This document shows, piece by piece, positions 22,100-33,240 of a stretch of 64,000 bases of DNA (within the stretch, counting starts at the first letter, position 1; each line of letters starts with the position of its first letter). Source of the DNA: Cryptomeria japonica (taxonomy: Eukaryota; Streptophyta; Pinopsida; Cupressales; Cupressaceae); contig NC_081412.1 of the NCBI RefSeq assembly GCF_030272615.1, positions 104,708,796-104,772,795 of the forward strand, given 5' to 3'. The notes beneath the pieces are model-generated. The model was not told the origin of the DNA. It worked only from the letters and a program-made list of their open reading frames with translations, and ran no database searches. The position numbers and the translations under genes were made by a program.

Positions 22100-23338
22100 C
22101 TATGAAATACATCCTTGTTTCTTGCTAAGCCAACTTACTAGTCTTTCTCCTAAAAAGAAAGCTCCACCACTTGTGCTTTTCCTATCATCAATGTTGTCTG
22201 CCCAATCAACATCAGTATAAACTTTTAAATCAAAATCATTTCTCTTTTCATATACTAAGCCATAATCTTCAGTGCCTCTCAGGTATCTGAAAATTCTCTT
22301 AATTGTTGTCATATGGGTTTCCTTGGGATCTACAGAAAATCTTGCAACAGTACCTACTGCATGTGCTATATCCGGTCTACTATGCACAACATATTGTAAC
22401 TTTCCAATCATAGATTGGTAAAGTGTCTCATCAACAGATGCAGATTCATCATTCTTTGATAGTTTACAGTTAGTAGTCATAGGAGTACTTACAGGTTTAG
22501 AATCCTCCATTCCAAATTTCTTCAAGATTTCCTTTATGTACTTGGATTGAGTAATGAAAATCTCATCTTTCATTTGTAGTATCTGTAAACCTATAAAATA
22601 CTTTATCTCACCGATTAGTGACATCTCAAATTCTTTGCACATTTCATTTCCAAAGTTCTTGCATAAGGAGTCATTACCACAAAAAATAGTATCATCAACA
22701 AATATGGCTGAGATCAGTATTCCATTGTCCTCATCATTCTTCATGTACATATTATTGTTTTCACTTGTCCTTATAAATCCAATCTTGATCAAATAAGAGT
22801 GCAGTCTTTCATACCATGCTCTAGGTGCTTGTTTCAGACCATATAAAGCTTTGTTCAATTTACATACCTAATCTTTACTCCTGTCTTCAACAAATCCTTC
22901 AGGTTGTTCAATATAGACTTCTTCTTCTAGTATACCATTCAAAAATGTAGATTTAACATCCATTTGATATACCTTGAAATTTTTGAAAGCAGCATATGCC
23001 AACAATGTTCTTACTCCCTCAAGTCTAGCCACAGGTGCAAAAGTCTCACCATGATCTATTCCTTCTTCTTGAGCATAACCTTTGCAAACTAATCTTGCTT
23101 TGTTTTGAATGACCTCACCTTTTTCATTTAGCTTGTTTTTGAAAATCCACTTTGTACCGATTACATTTTTGTCCTTCGGTCTTGGGATCAATGTCCATGT
23201 GTCATTCTTCTTGATTTGATCAATCTCTTCTATCATAGCATTTACCCAATCTTCACTGTTAAATGCCTCTTTTACTATTCTCGGTTCAAATTCAGATATC
23301 AGACATGTGTTCTGTCTCAATTTGTTCCTTGTCATCAC
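22100..23338 (-). pseudogene. copia reverse transcriptase (element B)
   Basis: 22868-23338 encodes the N-terminal fingers: [68 protein letters not shown], then a stop. 22100-22858 continues with LNKALYGLKQAPRAWYERL, the catalytic box IFVDDTIFCG, IGEIKYFIGLQI, and the connection domain with YQSMIGKLQYVVHSRPDIAH and KSTSGGAFFLGERLVSWLS. Only one stop lies between the two blocks and another at the junction with RNase H. All key residues of the catalytic F-V-D-D box are present. Confidence 0.92.
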
Positions 23339-23384
23339 TAGATCATCCTTATCTCCTATAATCTGACTTGATGCATGATGTCTT

Positions 23385-24420
23385 CAGGCATATTTGGCTA
23401 ATATAGGCTTGGTAGGCTCTGTATGATCTTCTTCATCACTCGGTAACTGGACATTATCTTCATTTTCTTCAATAGCTTTCTCGGTAGGACTTCTCAGTTG
23501 AACATAAATAAATTCTTCATAATTTTCTGGTTCTTTGGAATTTCCTTCATCATTTCTTTCTCCAAATTCATCAATTTTCACATTTGCACTTTCTACTATT
23601 TTGTTAGATGATTTGATTAGACATTTAAATGCTTTACTTCTAGAAGAATAACCAAGAAATGTTCCTTCTTCACTTTTCTGATCAAACTTTCCATTTCTAT
23701 CATCTTTGTGAACATAACATCTACTTCCAAAGATTTTAAAATAACTTACATTAGGTTTCTTGTCATACCAAATTTCATATGGTGTCTTCGTAGTTCCTTT
23801 CTTCAGTTGTACTCAGTTCAGGGTGTAAACTGTAGTGCTGATTGCTTCTCTCCAAAATGTTTGAGGTGCCCTCTTTTCTATCATCAGGGTTCTGGCACAA
23901 TCTACAATTGATCTATTTCTTCTCTCAGCTATCCCATTTTGTTGAGTTGTTCTCGATGCAGACACTTGCCTTTTTATACCATGATCATTGCAGAATAAGT
24001 TAAATTCATCAGAAGTGAATTCTCCTCCTCTATCAGATCTAAGATATTTCAATTGTCTTCCTATTTCATTTTCAACTCTTGCCTTGTACCATTTAAACAT
24101 TTGAAAAGCTTATGATTTTTCTTTTAAAAACATAATTGACATCATCCTTGAGTAATCATCCACAAATAATATGAAATATTTATCACCATAATAACTTTAA
24201 CTTTCATGGGACCACAAAGATCAATGTGTACAAGATCTAAAATTCCTTTAGAAGTGTAGGACTTACTTGTAAAGCTTGATCTTGTCATCTTACCCATCTG
24301 GCATCCTCGGCACATAGAATTCTTAGGTTTTTCCAGACTTGGTAGACCTCTTACTCGATGCTTCTTACTTATTTTGATCAGATTATCAAAATTTACATGA
24401 CAAAACCTTTAATGCCATAA
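23385..24420 (-). pseudogene. copia GAG-pre-integrase and integrase (element B)
   Basis: Reading leftwards from 24420: the HHCC zinc region (CHVNFDNLIKISKKH, then CRGCQMGKMTRSSF), HIDLCGPMKV with the first catalytic Asp, a frameshift near 24195, DDYSRMMSIMF, a stop, then 24100-23813 with YLRSDRGGEFTSDEFN (second Asp region), QQNGIAERRNRSIVDCARTL with the catalytic Glu zone, and FWREAISTTVYTLN. After another stop come KTPYEIWY, FKIFGSRCYVHKDDRNGKFD and an acidic linker at 23384-23581. The D, D and E regions are all recognisable. Confidence 0.88.
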
Positions 24421-24927
24421 CTAGGTATCATCTATCTTTGCATAAAGACACTTGTTTTGAGTTGAGTCGAGATGAAATGTATTACCTTTTGTTTGTGTCC
24501 CGGTAGCAGCTAACTTTCCATGCTTGTCATGAACTTTGACACATCCTTTCTGAAATTCTATTTGGTATCCTGTATAGTTTAGCTGTGCTACACTCAACAA
24601 ATTGTATTTCAAACCTTCAACCCAATATACATCATCACATTTAGCATTGTCAAGAAGTGTTATAGATCCTTTACCTTTCACTGGACATGGTGCATCATTA
24701 CCAAATCTTACATAACCTCCATCATAGTCTTCTAATTTAACAAACTTGTGTTTATCACCTGTCATGTGATGTGAGCATCCACTGTCTATGATCCAAGAAT
24801 CATTATTATTTATGTGAGATATTAGGGCTTTTTCTTCATACCTTTCTTCATCCGATCCATCTTTAATAGCCACATAAATAACTTCCTCTGTATCAGTTTC
24901 ATCATATTTATCATCATTGGATTCCAC
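24421..24927 (-). pseudogene. copia protease (element B)
   Basis: 168-codon frame: an acidic lead, then DSWIIDSGCSHHMTGDKHKF with an intact D-S-G active site, YVRFGNDAPCPVKGKGSI, GLKYNLLSVAQLNYTGYQIE and the start of the pre-integrase zone. It follows the gag frame after one stop. Protease residues are complete, unlike element H. Confidence 0.9.
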
Positions 24928-25008
24928 ATCAGCTACTAGGCATGTCTTTCTATCTTTCCTTCTGAAGTCTCGGTGTCCTTTGTATTGGTTGTCTTTCTGC
25001 CTATTATC

Positions 25009-25964
25009 TCAGTATTCTATCTTTTCACTAGATTCTTTGTTAGGGCCATTAGTAGCCATATGTCCTATTTTATCACAAATGAAACATTTTAAAGGTAGCT
25101 TTCCTTTATACTTACCTTTTCCTCTTGGTAACCTTCTGGCTAGTAATGCTTCAAACTCTTCTTGCTTCTTGATTTCCTCATACAGTTTGTGCACTTCTTT
25201 CATGTTCTTATGAAATCTCTCACTTGCTCCACTGTGATTCCCTTTAGAGTACTTACTCATTCTATCATTGTAATCATCAGATTCACCAATATGAAAAGAA
25301 CTGAATGCAGATTCTACTTTATTTACCGAAGACCCACTGTTATCAAAATTGCTTCACTCAAATGCATGTAGCTTACCAATAGTAGCATCCAAAGAAACTG
25401 GCATATTTGGTGCAGACCTTAGTTCATTGATTGCAGAGACTCAAATGGCATAAGAAGGTAGAACTGTTCTAAGCAACTTACTTTGTACATCCTTTTCTTC
25501 AATAGTTCCTCCTACTCCTTTGATTTGATTGACAGTCTCCTTTAACCTTGTACTGTATTGAGTTATGTTCTCACCTTCATTCATTCTCATGGATTCAAGT
25601 TGTCCTCTTAGACTATCTACTTTTGCTCTTTGAACATGTTCATCACCGTCATACACAGATATGAGCTTGGTCCACATTGCTTTTGCATCATTATAGCCTT
25701 CTAGATCATTAAACTCTGAGTCATTCAGTGCTGATGTTATTTCAATCATAGCTTGAATATGTTCTTGCTTTGCCTTTATCTCTTCCAAGGTCATTGGGTT
25801 GGTGCTTGATGATGTGTAGTCATTCTCCAAATAATATGTTGTATATTCTCCAATTCTTGATAAATGCAGCTTCATCCTTTTCTGCCATGTGGAGAAACTT
25901 GACTTGTTCAGCTTTGGTGCATCCTTTTTATACATCTTCGGATCTTTGCCTCAAGTACCTTTAA
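25009..25964 (-). pseudogene. copia gag with CCHC knuckle (element B)
   Basis: 25441-25935 encodes the UBN2/gag core: KLNKSSFSTWQKRMKLHLSR, YNDAKAMWTKLISVYDG, QRAKVDSLRGQLESMRMNEG, LLRTVLPSYAI, then a stop. 25009-25260 carries a basic helix region and the nucleocapsid knuckle CFICDKIGHMATNGPNK, in which the last Cys of CX2CX4HX4C is replaced by Gly. The stretch between the two frames has an additional stop. The start at 25935 is downstream of the primer binding site by about 60 bases, which suits a gag leader. Confidence 0.9.
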
Positions 25965-25985
25965 ACTTTTCTTCCGGAGTCCAAA

Positions 25986-25999
25986 TCTCTGATACCAAT
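25986..25999 (-). promoter_or_regulatory. primer binding site of element B
   Basis: Plus strand TCTCTGATACCAAT; in element orientation ATTGGTATCAGAGA, complementary to the 3' end of initiator-Met tRNA, directly after the 5' LTR. Confidence 0.88.
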
Positions 26000-27479
26000 T
26001 GTAAAGTTTTGATGCCAATAGATAACAAGATGAGAGGGGGGGGGGGGGTGAATCATACAAACTTAATCTTCCATCAAATCAATAGATTCAACCTCGGTAA
26101 CTTAAATTTCAGCAATATAACCAAAAACTGCTAAACATGCTAACTCATAAACACATAATCATCATAACACATATAACACCAGATTTAACATGGAAACCCA
26201 AATAGGGAAAAATCACTATGGGATTTTGGACCCACTAAGAAATATATTCTTCTAGAGTATGCTCGGTTAAAAGCAAATCTTGTCAAAGATTACAAACACA
26301 TTGCTAGATGTGACCCGATTAAGGGATTTCCCTCAGATCTGTTAGGATCTTCACTTTGTTAGAAGTGACCTTGTCAAAGGATTTCAAACACTCAGTTAGC
26401 ATGTTACCTTGCTAGAGGGTTTACAAATAAGACTATTAAGTCCACTTAGTTAAGAGATTTTTTGTCACTTACAAAATAAACAACAGTAATAAAATATATC
26501 TGCAACTTCACATCTAAAATGCTAAAGAAGATTCTATTTTGCTCAAAAAAGTCTTGTCATAGGACTTATCTTGTCCCTCTGTTAGGCTCCTTACTCTATT
26601 ATTCAAATAGGTCTTCAAGCTTCTATGCATGGTAATCACTATGTAGCATCCCTGTGCTTACACTTGCTCGCATACTTTGTTCATCAATAATTTCTTGTTT
26701 ATAAACAATTTGCTAACCGCTTAATCTCCTTGATCACATTTCCCATGATCAATATTAGCCATCAGATCATTAATCTTCACTAGGTTAAATGTATCCTTTG
26801 ATCTGAAAATATTTTACCTCGCCTTGGAACTTGCATTCCTTCCTAGGAACTTGTGCTAGGTTATTGCGGTTCAATCTATGCTATAGATCTTCCTCTTGAT
26901 TTTCCATTTCCGTAGATTCTTAACAAACTTCTGCGCGGCATATCAATCATTTATTCATCTCTAGCTCATCAGCATCCTTCATTAAATAATTCTTTTATCC
27001 ATCCAATGTGATCTATCATAACTCGGTTGCAACTCGATAAATACTAAACTTTAATCGGTAGACATCCCGCCTTCATTAACCAATATCGATAACCTTAGGG
27101 TTTACCGACTAGGTTCTTTGCTCGGTGACATAGTATAGTATTAACCTTAAAATCAACAACATATGTAGGATATCAAAACAATCTAAGCATCATGATCTCA
27201 TCATTGTCTAACTCGGTAATAGTTTCCCATTGAATAACTTATTTCTCCCCTTATTCATCATATTCTCCATGTCTTTTACCGACATCTTTTCTCTTCAAAT
27301 CGATCTTCTCAAGATATGGCAACATCATACTGAATCAGAAAATCAATTTCTTGACATCAATGACAAAATAATGTTATAAAGATAGTTATCATCCTTCTTC
27401 AGTTATATCAACAATCTTCAACAACGTTCTCAATATCCTTAATGAATATCAACAATCTCCTTCTATTGAAATGCCAACA
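26000..27479 (-). repeat. 5' LTR of element B
   Basis: About 1.48 kb, pair of 19727-21202. Starts (plus strand) TGTAAAGTTTTGATGCC and ends ATGCCAACA. Contains a 10-13 base G run followed by TGAATCA near the primer-binding-site end. Confidence 0.92.
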
Positions 27480-27484
27480 GTTTC

Positions 27485-28954
27485 ATTGTAATCAATTCCT
27501 TCTTTCTGAGAATATCCCTTACACACCAATCTTGCTTTGTTTCTAATTACCATGCAATCATCATTAAGTTTATTTCTGAAAACCCATTTAGTTTCAATTA
27601 CATTTTTGTCTTTAGGTCAGGAAACTAATGACCAAGTGTTATTCCTTTCAATTTGTTCCAATTCACCTTCCATTGCTTTAATCCAATATTTATCTTCACA
27701 TGCCTCATTTATTGATGTAGGTTCAATTTGAGAAATAAGACATACCTCTTCATTTTCCAATTTTCCTCTAGTCATAACTCCTTGAAATTTGTTTCCAATT
27801 ATCTGATCTTCAGAATGATTCAATCTTACATACCAAGGTGTTTTTACTTGCGGCGGTTCTTCAGTGACTGTTGAATCCTCAGATGATGCCGGTGTAACTG
27901 GATCATCATTCTGTATCGGTGTACTTACAGTAGGTTCATTTTTTATTATCTCAATTGCCAGTTCAGAGTTTGTGTATGTTGAATTTCCTCTAAATTGTTC
28001 ATCAATCTTTACATTTGCACTCTCAACAATTTTCTGCAATCTCTTTTTAAAACATCTATATGCCTTTCTCTTAAATGAATAACCAAGAAATATTCCTTCA
28101 TCACTTCTAGGATCAAATTTTCCAATATACTCATCTCTTCTAATATAACATTTACTTCCAAATATTCTGAAATATTTAAGAGTAGGAGTATTACCAAACC
28201 ATAGTTTATGTGGGGTCTTATCGGTTTCTCCTCTAATGTGAACTTTGTTGAATGTATAAAAAATTGTATTGACTACTTCTCTCCAGTGTATATGAGGTAG
28301 ATTTACTTCTGATATCATACTTCTAGCTGCATCCAAGATAGTTATGTTTTTCCTTTCCACAACTCCATTCTACTAGGGTGTCCGGGGTGCTGACAATTGT
28401 CTTCTAATCCCATTCACTTCATAGAATGCATTAAATTCCTTAGATGTGAATTCACCTCCTTGATCTAATCTCAAACATTTGATTTTCTTACCGGTTTTAT
28501 TTTCTACCATCACCTTGAATAGTTTGAACTTCCCAAATGCTTTAGATTTTTCTCTGAGAAAAGTAACCCAACACATTCTAGAATAGTCATCAATGATTAG
28601 CATAAAATATCTATCTCCTTGTATACTTCTAGTTCTTGCTGGACCACATAAATCAGTGTGAATTAAATCAAGAACATTGTTAGACTTCTCTGGAATACTT
28701 TTGAAAGATTCTCTAACTTGTTTTCCAAATTGACATTCCTTACATACCGGATTGTGAGGTTTAACAATCTTAAGTAAATCTCTAACTACCTTAGTAGTAC
28801 TAATTTTCACAATGCAATCAAATTTTACATGACAAAGTCTTTTATGCCATAACCAACTTTCATCAATATGTGCAATCAAACATGCTTTCTCATTGTTGTT
28901 CAAATGAAAGATATTACCTCTAGTCTGATTACCGGTTGCAATCATTTTCCTCAT
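27485..28954 (-). pseudogene. copia integrase and reverse transcriptase N-terminus (element A)
   Basis: 28373-28954 encodes the pre-integrase zone fused after ATGNQTRGNIFHLNNNEKAC: LWHKRLCHVKFDCIVKI, CKECQFGKQVRESF, HTDLCGPARTR, MLIIDDYSRMCWVTFLRE and LRLDQGGEFTSKEFN. A stop follows at 28373. 27617-28360 continues MERKNITILDAARSM, TIFYTFNKVH, FRIFGSKCYIRRDEYIGKFD, an acidic linker, and NTWSLVS of the reverse transcriptase. The piece from 27485 to 27616 carries the ...CKGYSQKEGIDYNET end that was joined to 19726 before B inserted. Confidence 0.9.
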
Positions 28955-29132
28955 CTTTTCCTAAGGTTGGTGGATTAGGCTGACCGGGAGTAGGAGCACT
29001 ATAGCCATTCTTTGTAACCTCCCATATATCCTTTCCAGTGCAATTCAAGTGTGTCTCCATCTTGATCTTCCATATGCCATAGTTGGTTCCATCAAGTCTC
29101 AGACTATCCTTCCTAAAATAGTTTGTAGACAT
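28929..29132 (-). pseudogene. copia gag N-terminus (element A)
   Basis: 67-codon frame starting STNYFRKDSLRLDGTNYGIW and containing KIKMETHLNC, the usual start of a copia gag (a substrate-binding WxxKMxxHL motif). It overlaps the start of the pre-integrase frame, so gag is cut short and joined to pol by an internal deletion of roughly the gag C-terminus plus protease. The ATG lies about 57 bases after the primer binding site. Confidence 0.82.
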
Positions 29133-29175
29133 TGGATCTTCTCAAGTTGTTAAACTTCTGCAAAAAGAGAATCTA

Positions 29176-29189
29176 GCTCTGCTACCAAT
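29176..29189 (-). promoter_or_regulatory. degenerate primer binding site of element A
   Basis: Plus strand AGCTCTGCTACCAAT; in element orientation ATTGGTAGCAGAGCT, one change from the initiator-Met match seen in B and G. Confidence 0.8.
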
Positions 29190-30258
29190 TGTTAGGTCCC
29201 AGAGACAACTAAGAGTGGGGGGGGGGGTGAATCAGTTGTCCAATAAATTCAACTAGAATTAACTTAACCAAAACTTAATACTTAATACTAGTAAACCAAA
29301 CTTTATGCCGGCAGATAGTCTTAACAGTTAATTGCAATACTGGTAAAGATTAATGCATGAAACATAAAGACAACAACATCCACAACAAATAATACCAATG
29401 TTTGTATGTGGAAACCCTGTAAGGGGAAAAACCACGGTGGGAAGACTTACCCACAATCAACTAATACTACTGCAGATAGTATGTGTTTACAATATGGATT
29501 GTGAACATGCAGAAAGGCCAGCTACCTAGAGCTTACTGCTCAATCACAAAATGAGAGTCACACTAACTACAATTGGATGGTTAAATCCAATGATAATGTA
29601 CTGCATAAAATAGCATCTTCATATGCAAGATTCAGTACCGGTGTAGTTTTGATTGCCTTCACAAAACCCTCTTCAACCTTCAAATGATTTCCATGTGTAT
29701 AGCTCTACTTATTTTCGCACATACTCTTTTACAATTCTTTTTCCTAATCACATGTCAATCTTACAAATAAGATCTTACATATATACCATAACCTAAGACC
29801 AATTGAATAGGTCGGCTCACTAAAAGATATTACAATAAAATCAATTACAAACAAATCAATATTCGATGCATGATGCTGGCTCAAATGCATTTACAGCAAT
29901 AATAAATGATTTCCATAACGTGTCATGCTGATCTGGAATAGATAAATCTATCGGTGCTTATCCTAGACCTATTGCTGGTAACAACAAATATGCAAAATCA
30001 AAAAAAAAAAAAAATCGCCAAAACCAAGTGATCGAATAATGTCTTCGACATAGCCAAGTAGTTTCCAAGTCATTCCAAGTGTTGGTGAACAATATAATCT
30101 ATCGGTGAACCAAATACCAGTTTCTTGCATAATTCTCTGTCTTGCCAGTGAACATAACCAAAATCTCCAAGCACTAATAAGTGTTGAAAAGTGATGACAA
30201 GTTTGACAAGTGTTGACATCAGTAACAAAACCATATCAACATATCCAAAATACCAATA
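29190..30258 (-). repeat. 5' LTR of element A
   Basis: About 1.07 kb, pair of 17010-18064. Plus strand starts TGTTAGGTCCCAGAG; the opposite end reads ATACCAATA where the other copy has ATACCAACA. A run of A (30000-30014) is specific to this copy. Confidence 0.92.
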
Positions 30259-30263
30259 GAGCT
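30259..30263. repeat. TSD of element A, right (GAGCT)
   Basis: Matches 17005-17009. Confidence 0.85.
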
Positions 30264-31084
30264 TAGGCTTGACATGCAATGGTTTTTTGTGGCACATCCC
30301 TCTATTCGTCTCTTAAGCCACGGCTCCATTGGGTTTGTCATAACAATTTCAGCACCATCCATGATTAGTCCATCATCTTTCATGATTAACAGTAGCGAAC
30401 TTATCCAATGTCACATAACACCATGCAATGAATCTTAAGACATAACTCATTATTCTTCTATATGAGATTTTTTAACTAAGATTAATCATATTTCAGCTTG
30501 TGTGATAAGTTTTGGCATGGGAATCAACTAATAGACAACATAGATATTTATCATCAACCTCCTTTTTTTCACCAAAGGGATAAAAATTTATTGAACACAA
30601 TGAGAATTATAGAGCAAGAAGGGCCAGGAGCTCAACAAAGAACATCAAAGCATTGCACTTCCCTATCTTCAGCAACTAACTACTCCAGCATGTGAGACTA
30701 CTCCAAAGATAATTGTCCCCTATCCACATGAATGTTCCATCGTAATCATACTATTAGTATTTGAATAATTTACAATTGTGGTGCACACATTTGAGCAACT
30801 CATGCCTATCTAATATTCATTTGCATAACCTAAGAAGGTAGATACAACTAAATAATCTTGAAATAATTGCATATGAAGGGCACCATTAGAAAAGAACTTA
30901 TGTGCCATGCTAGTCTATGTAGCTACTACTAATTATTGCATAGAAATAGATACATGTGTTAGAATGTGTTGAAATAGTAGCTAGCTCAGATACCTATCTA
31001 TTGCATTTTAATGTTGTCAATGACAATTAAAATACACATGTATTATCTATTATGTAAATTGAACTTAGGGCTAGCTCCAAATAC

Positions 31085-31235
31085 ATGTAACTTGTAATTA
31101 TGTCTTGCTTGGGAAAGACCTATATATAATGTAACTTGTGGATAGGACAGACCCTATAAATGTAACTTGTAATTTGGTCTGACCCTAATTGGGTGATGTA
31201 ACTTGTGGTCCTATATTGAATGTAACTTGTAGATA
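31085..31235 (+). repeat. five copies of ATGTAACTTGTRR
   Basis: The motif ATGTAACTTGT followed by AAT, GG or AG occurs near 31085, 31129, 31160, 31198 and 31220, at irregular spacing of 22-44 bases, separated by AGGGTT/GACCCTA-like words. Confidence 0.75.
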
Positions 31236-31403
31236 GGGTTGGTCCAATATGTATATTGAATGTTCCTTCATTTGATGATCATTCTTAAATTTGTATATAT
31301 TCAACCATACTTGCAAAGTTCGATCAATGCTTAACTACCGATAACCATCATTTGTAAATCTCATAGCATAGAATACCAATTGGTATCGGTTTACATTAAA
31401 ACC

Positions 31404-31598
31404 AATGCACTCCGATTAATATCGGTTAACATATTAACTATGAACACCGATTGTTATCGGGCTTAACTAATGCACTCCGATTAATATCGGTTAATATATT
31501 AACTGTGAACATTGATTGTTATCGGGCTTAACTAATACATATTGACTAGTATCAGTTGTCTTGCATATGATAGACATGTCGATTAAGTATCAGGTGGT
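31404..31598 (+). repeat. 65-bp tandem repeat, about three copies
   Basis: Units begin at 31404, 31469 and 31534 with AATGCACTCCGATTAATATCG (first 20 quoted loosely; the third is more diverged). Each holds two short inverted CCGATTAATATCGG / CCGATTGTTATCGG words. A partial related unit precedes at 31370-31400. Confidence 0.85.
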
Positions 31599-31939
31599 TT
31601 GTTAAGTGATATACACTGATTTAGGTTTCTATCCTCCTCCTTTGTTGACATCCCCTCCCCCATTGTCTAATATATCTATGACTTTTCCAACAACTTTTAA
31701 TATCACAACAAGAGATAATTTTGTATGAGTTTCTTAAAGCCAACTTTATTACTCTCCCCTTAGAAAATTGAAGAAAAAACCATAAACAAAATTAGGACAA
31801 TCCTTTTTTCAAGCATCATCAACTATTCCACTAGTGAATGTCATGATTTGGAGATTAAAATTCAACAACTTATTGTAGTTCTAGTAACATTTAAATAATA
31901 GGTGACAATGAGTTATACACTCATCATATCCCTTCTAAA

Positions 31940-32160
31940 TGACATTTATAACCTATTATGTTTTTATCTTGCTATATGACATTGGTAGCTTAATTACCTA
32001 TTAGGGGCTCATTGTCATTCATGGTACTCCGATTTCATGTGCAATCATACTTGTGAAGCAATATAATAGCCTATTTCTTCTTGTCTCTACATTGTGGAGC
32101 AAGAATAATAGTTGTCAATTGTTCCTCTTTTTTAAGGATCCACTTTACCTTTGTTGATTT
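31940..32160 (+). repeat. dispersed repeat, copy 2 of 2 (gypsy-like)
   Basis: Shares GACATTGGTAGCT, CTCATTGTCATTCATG, GCAATCATACTT and ATATAATAGCCTATTTCT with 2515-2740 in the same order. It implies that a piece of the same gypsy family as the window's left end lies in the CACTA interior. Confidence 0.7.
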
Positions 32161-32880
32161 TTATCTTTGATAACTTGATATCCTTTCTTGCATAGAATTG
32201 TCTTGAATCCAAATTCTCTTCTTGCTTGCACGTTTGTGTTCCTTGATTAGGACCTCTTTCATTGTTTTGTAGGCAAATAAACAAAGATATCGACCTACAA
32301 AATGGCTAATTGAAACCACTTCATATACACAAAATGTTTCCTTGCATTGATCGAGACTCAAAAATGTGAAACCCTTGTTCAACACAAAATGATACTCTAC
32401 AACACGATGCCTATCATTCATGAGCTCAAGGTGGTTTCTTTCATGCTCAATAAAAATATGATCAAAACTTTTTGTAGTTTCACCACCATCATAATATCAT
32501 TTTGCTATTGTTAACATTATACATCCTCATGCTATGTTGGCAATTCATCAGGCTCTTCAATTTATTCACTCTTTATATGTTAGTGACTACCTTTAACTTA
32601 TGAACCTTCAAATAAATCATCATAATGACCCCTTCACTATCTTGTGTTGAATGAAAATCCTTCAACTAGACTGCATGGTATAAGAAATTGGTGTAGATCT
32701 TTCATTCTTTCCTTGATTTGCCATTTTTTATTGTTACACCCTATGATTTTGTACTTGAGGTATGTAAAATAGTTGTTCTATAGATTTTTTTTCTCTCTAC
32801 ATTCTTTTGGTTTCCTTCATTTAAATTATGTAGTGTTTCCATAATATCTCTTTTACAACTATCTCTTCCTTTCTTTTGCA
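32161..32880. other. CACTA interior, nothing recognised
   Basis: AT-rich. A minus-strand frame at 32161-32421 (86 codons) has no resemblance to a family I know. Probably a continuation of the gypsy-derived stretch. Confidence 0.35.
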
Positions 32881-32971
32881 ATTAAGAGATCACTTGAATT
32901 GTAGGTAGACCCCTTCAAATGACAGGGTAAGCTTCCTTTTATACCTAATATATGTCTTGAAAGCATTTTAT
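32881..32971 (+). repeat. direct repeat before hairpin 1 (copy 1 of 3)
   Basis: Begins ATTAAGAGATCACTTGAATTG and runs through GTAGGTAGACCCCTTC and TTTTATACCTAAT into hairpin 1. Copies at 35211-35301 and 35971-36043. It shows that hairpins 1 and 2 spread by duplication of a larger unit. Confidence 0.88.
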
Positions 32972-33184
32972 CCTAATGGTATTAAATTAATGTACTTTCT
33001 CTTCTATCTGGTATTGGTGGAGCAGAGGTTGCATTGCATCAACCTAGGATACATATTTCCGCAAATACAACACAAGTTAAATGTATCCCAGGTCGATGCA
33101 AAGCAGCCTCTTCTCTAGAGATCACCAGAAAATAGAGAAAGAATTTTAATTTAATACCATCAGGATAAAAGGCTTTCAAGATAG
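32953..33184. repeat. DRM-derived foldback, hairpin 1
   Basis: Left arm 32953-33054 pairs with 33081-33183; the loop is 26 nt (33055-33080). The stem of about 100 bp has scattered mismatches and one or two bulges. Read on the minus strand, the right arm and its extension to 33240 encode MRCLGNAFQIDTVAYHLSIL, KAFYPDGIKLK and ALHRPGIHLTCVV, which is DRM methyltransferase around SAM-binding motif I. Size and imperfect pairing resemble a young plant MIRNA-type foldback. Confidence 0.88.
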
Positions 33185-33240
33185 ATAAATGGTATGCAAC
33201 TGTATCTATTTGGAATGCATTACCCAAACAGCGCAATTGA
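33055..33240 (-). pseudogene. DRM methyltransferase fragment (hairpin 1)
   Basis: Minus-strand frame LRCLGNAFQIDTVAYHLSIL, KAFYPDGIKLK, then after a shift the motif I region (SGIGG-like) and AALHRPGIHLTCVVFAEI. This matches the order in plant DRM proteins: the rearranged motif X-like block SLGNSFQVDTVAYHLSVLK, then VLSLFSGIGGAEVALHRLGI, which binds S-adenosylmethionine. DRM enzymes carry out de novo cytosine methylation guided by small RNAs in the nucleus. The piece is about 60 codons, with a frameshift near AAATTAAA, and cannot encode an enzyme. It forms the right arm of hairpin 1. Confidence 0.85.

Larger units (their letters stand above)
19727..27479 (-). mobile_element. Ty1/copia element B, nearly complete
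   Basis: Minus-strand element of 7.75 kb with both LTRs, a good primer binding site and polypurine tract, and gag, protease, integrase, reverse transcriptase and RNase H in copia order. It is inserted in the reverse transcriptase of element A with a perfect GTTTC duplication. Only a handful of in-frame stops and a few frameshifts interrupt the polyprotein, and its two LTRs look very similar. It is the innermost element of its stack, hence younger than A. Confidence 0.93.
17010..30258 (-). mobile_element. Ty1/copia element A, split by element B
   Basis: Minus-strand LTR retrotransposon. LTRs lie at 17010-18064 (3') and 29190-30258 (5'), with a perfect GAGCT duplication outside. Reading leftwards: degenerate primer binding site, short gag N-terminus, GAG-pre-integrase and integrase, start of reverse transcriptase, then element B (19727-27479), then the rest of reverse transcriptase and RNase H, polypurine tract and 3' LTR. 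Gag is joined straight to the pre-integrase zone, so the gag C-terminus, zinc knuckle and protease were deleted. It lies in the interior of the CACTA element. Several stops make it inactive. Confidence 0.92.
30264..31939. other. CACTA interior, non-coding, possible solo LTR
   Basis: No reading frame I recognise. A stretch from about 30958 starts TGTTAGAATGTGTTGAAATAG and contains GTTGTCAATGACAATTAAAA, a composition common in copia LTR starts, so a degraded solo LTR is possible up to about 31650. No target duplication is clear. Two tandem repeat sets lie inside and are listed separately. Confidence 0.35.
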
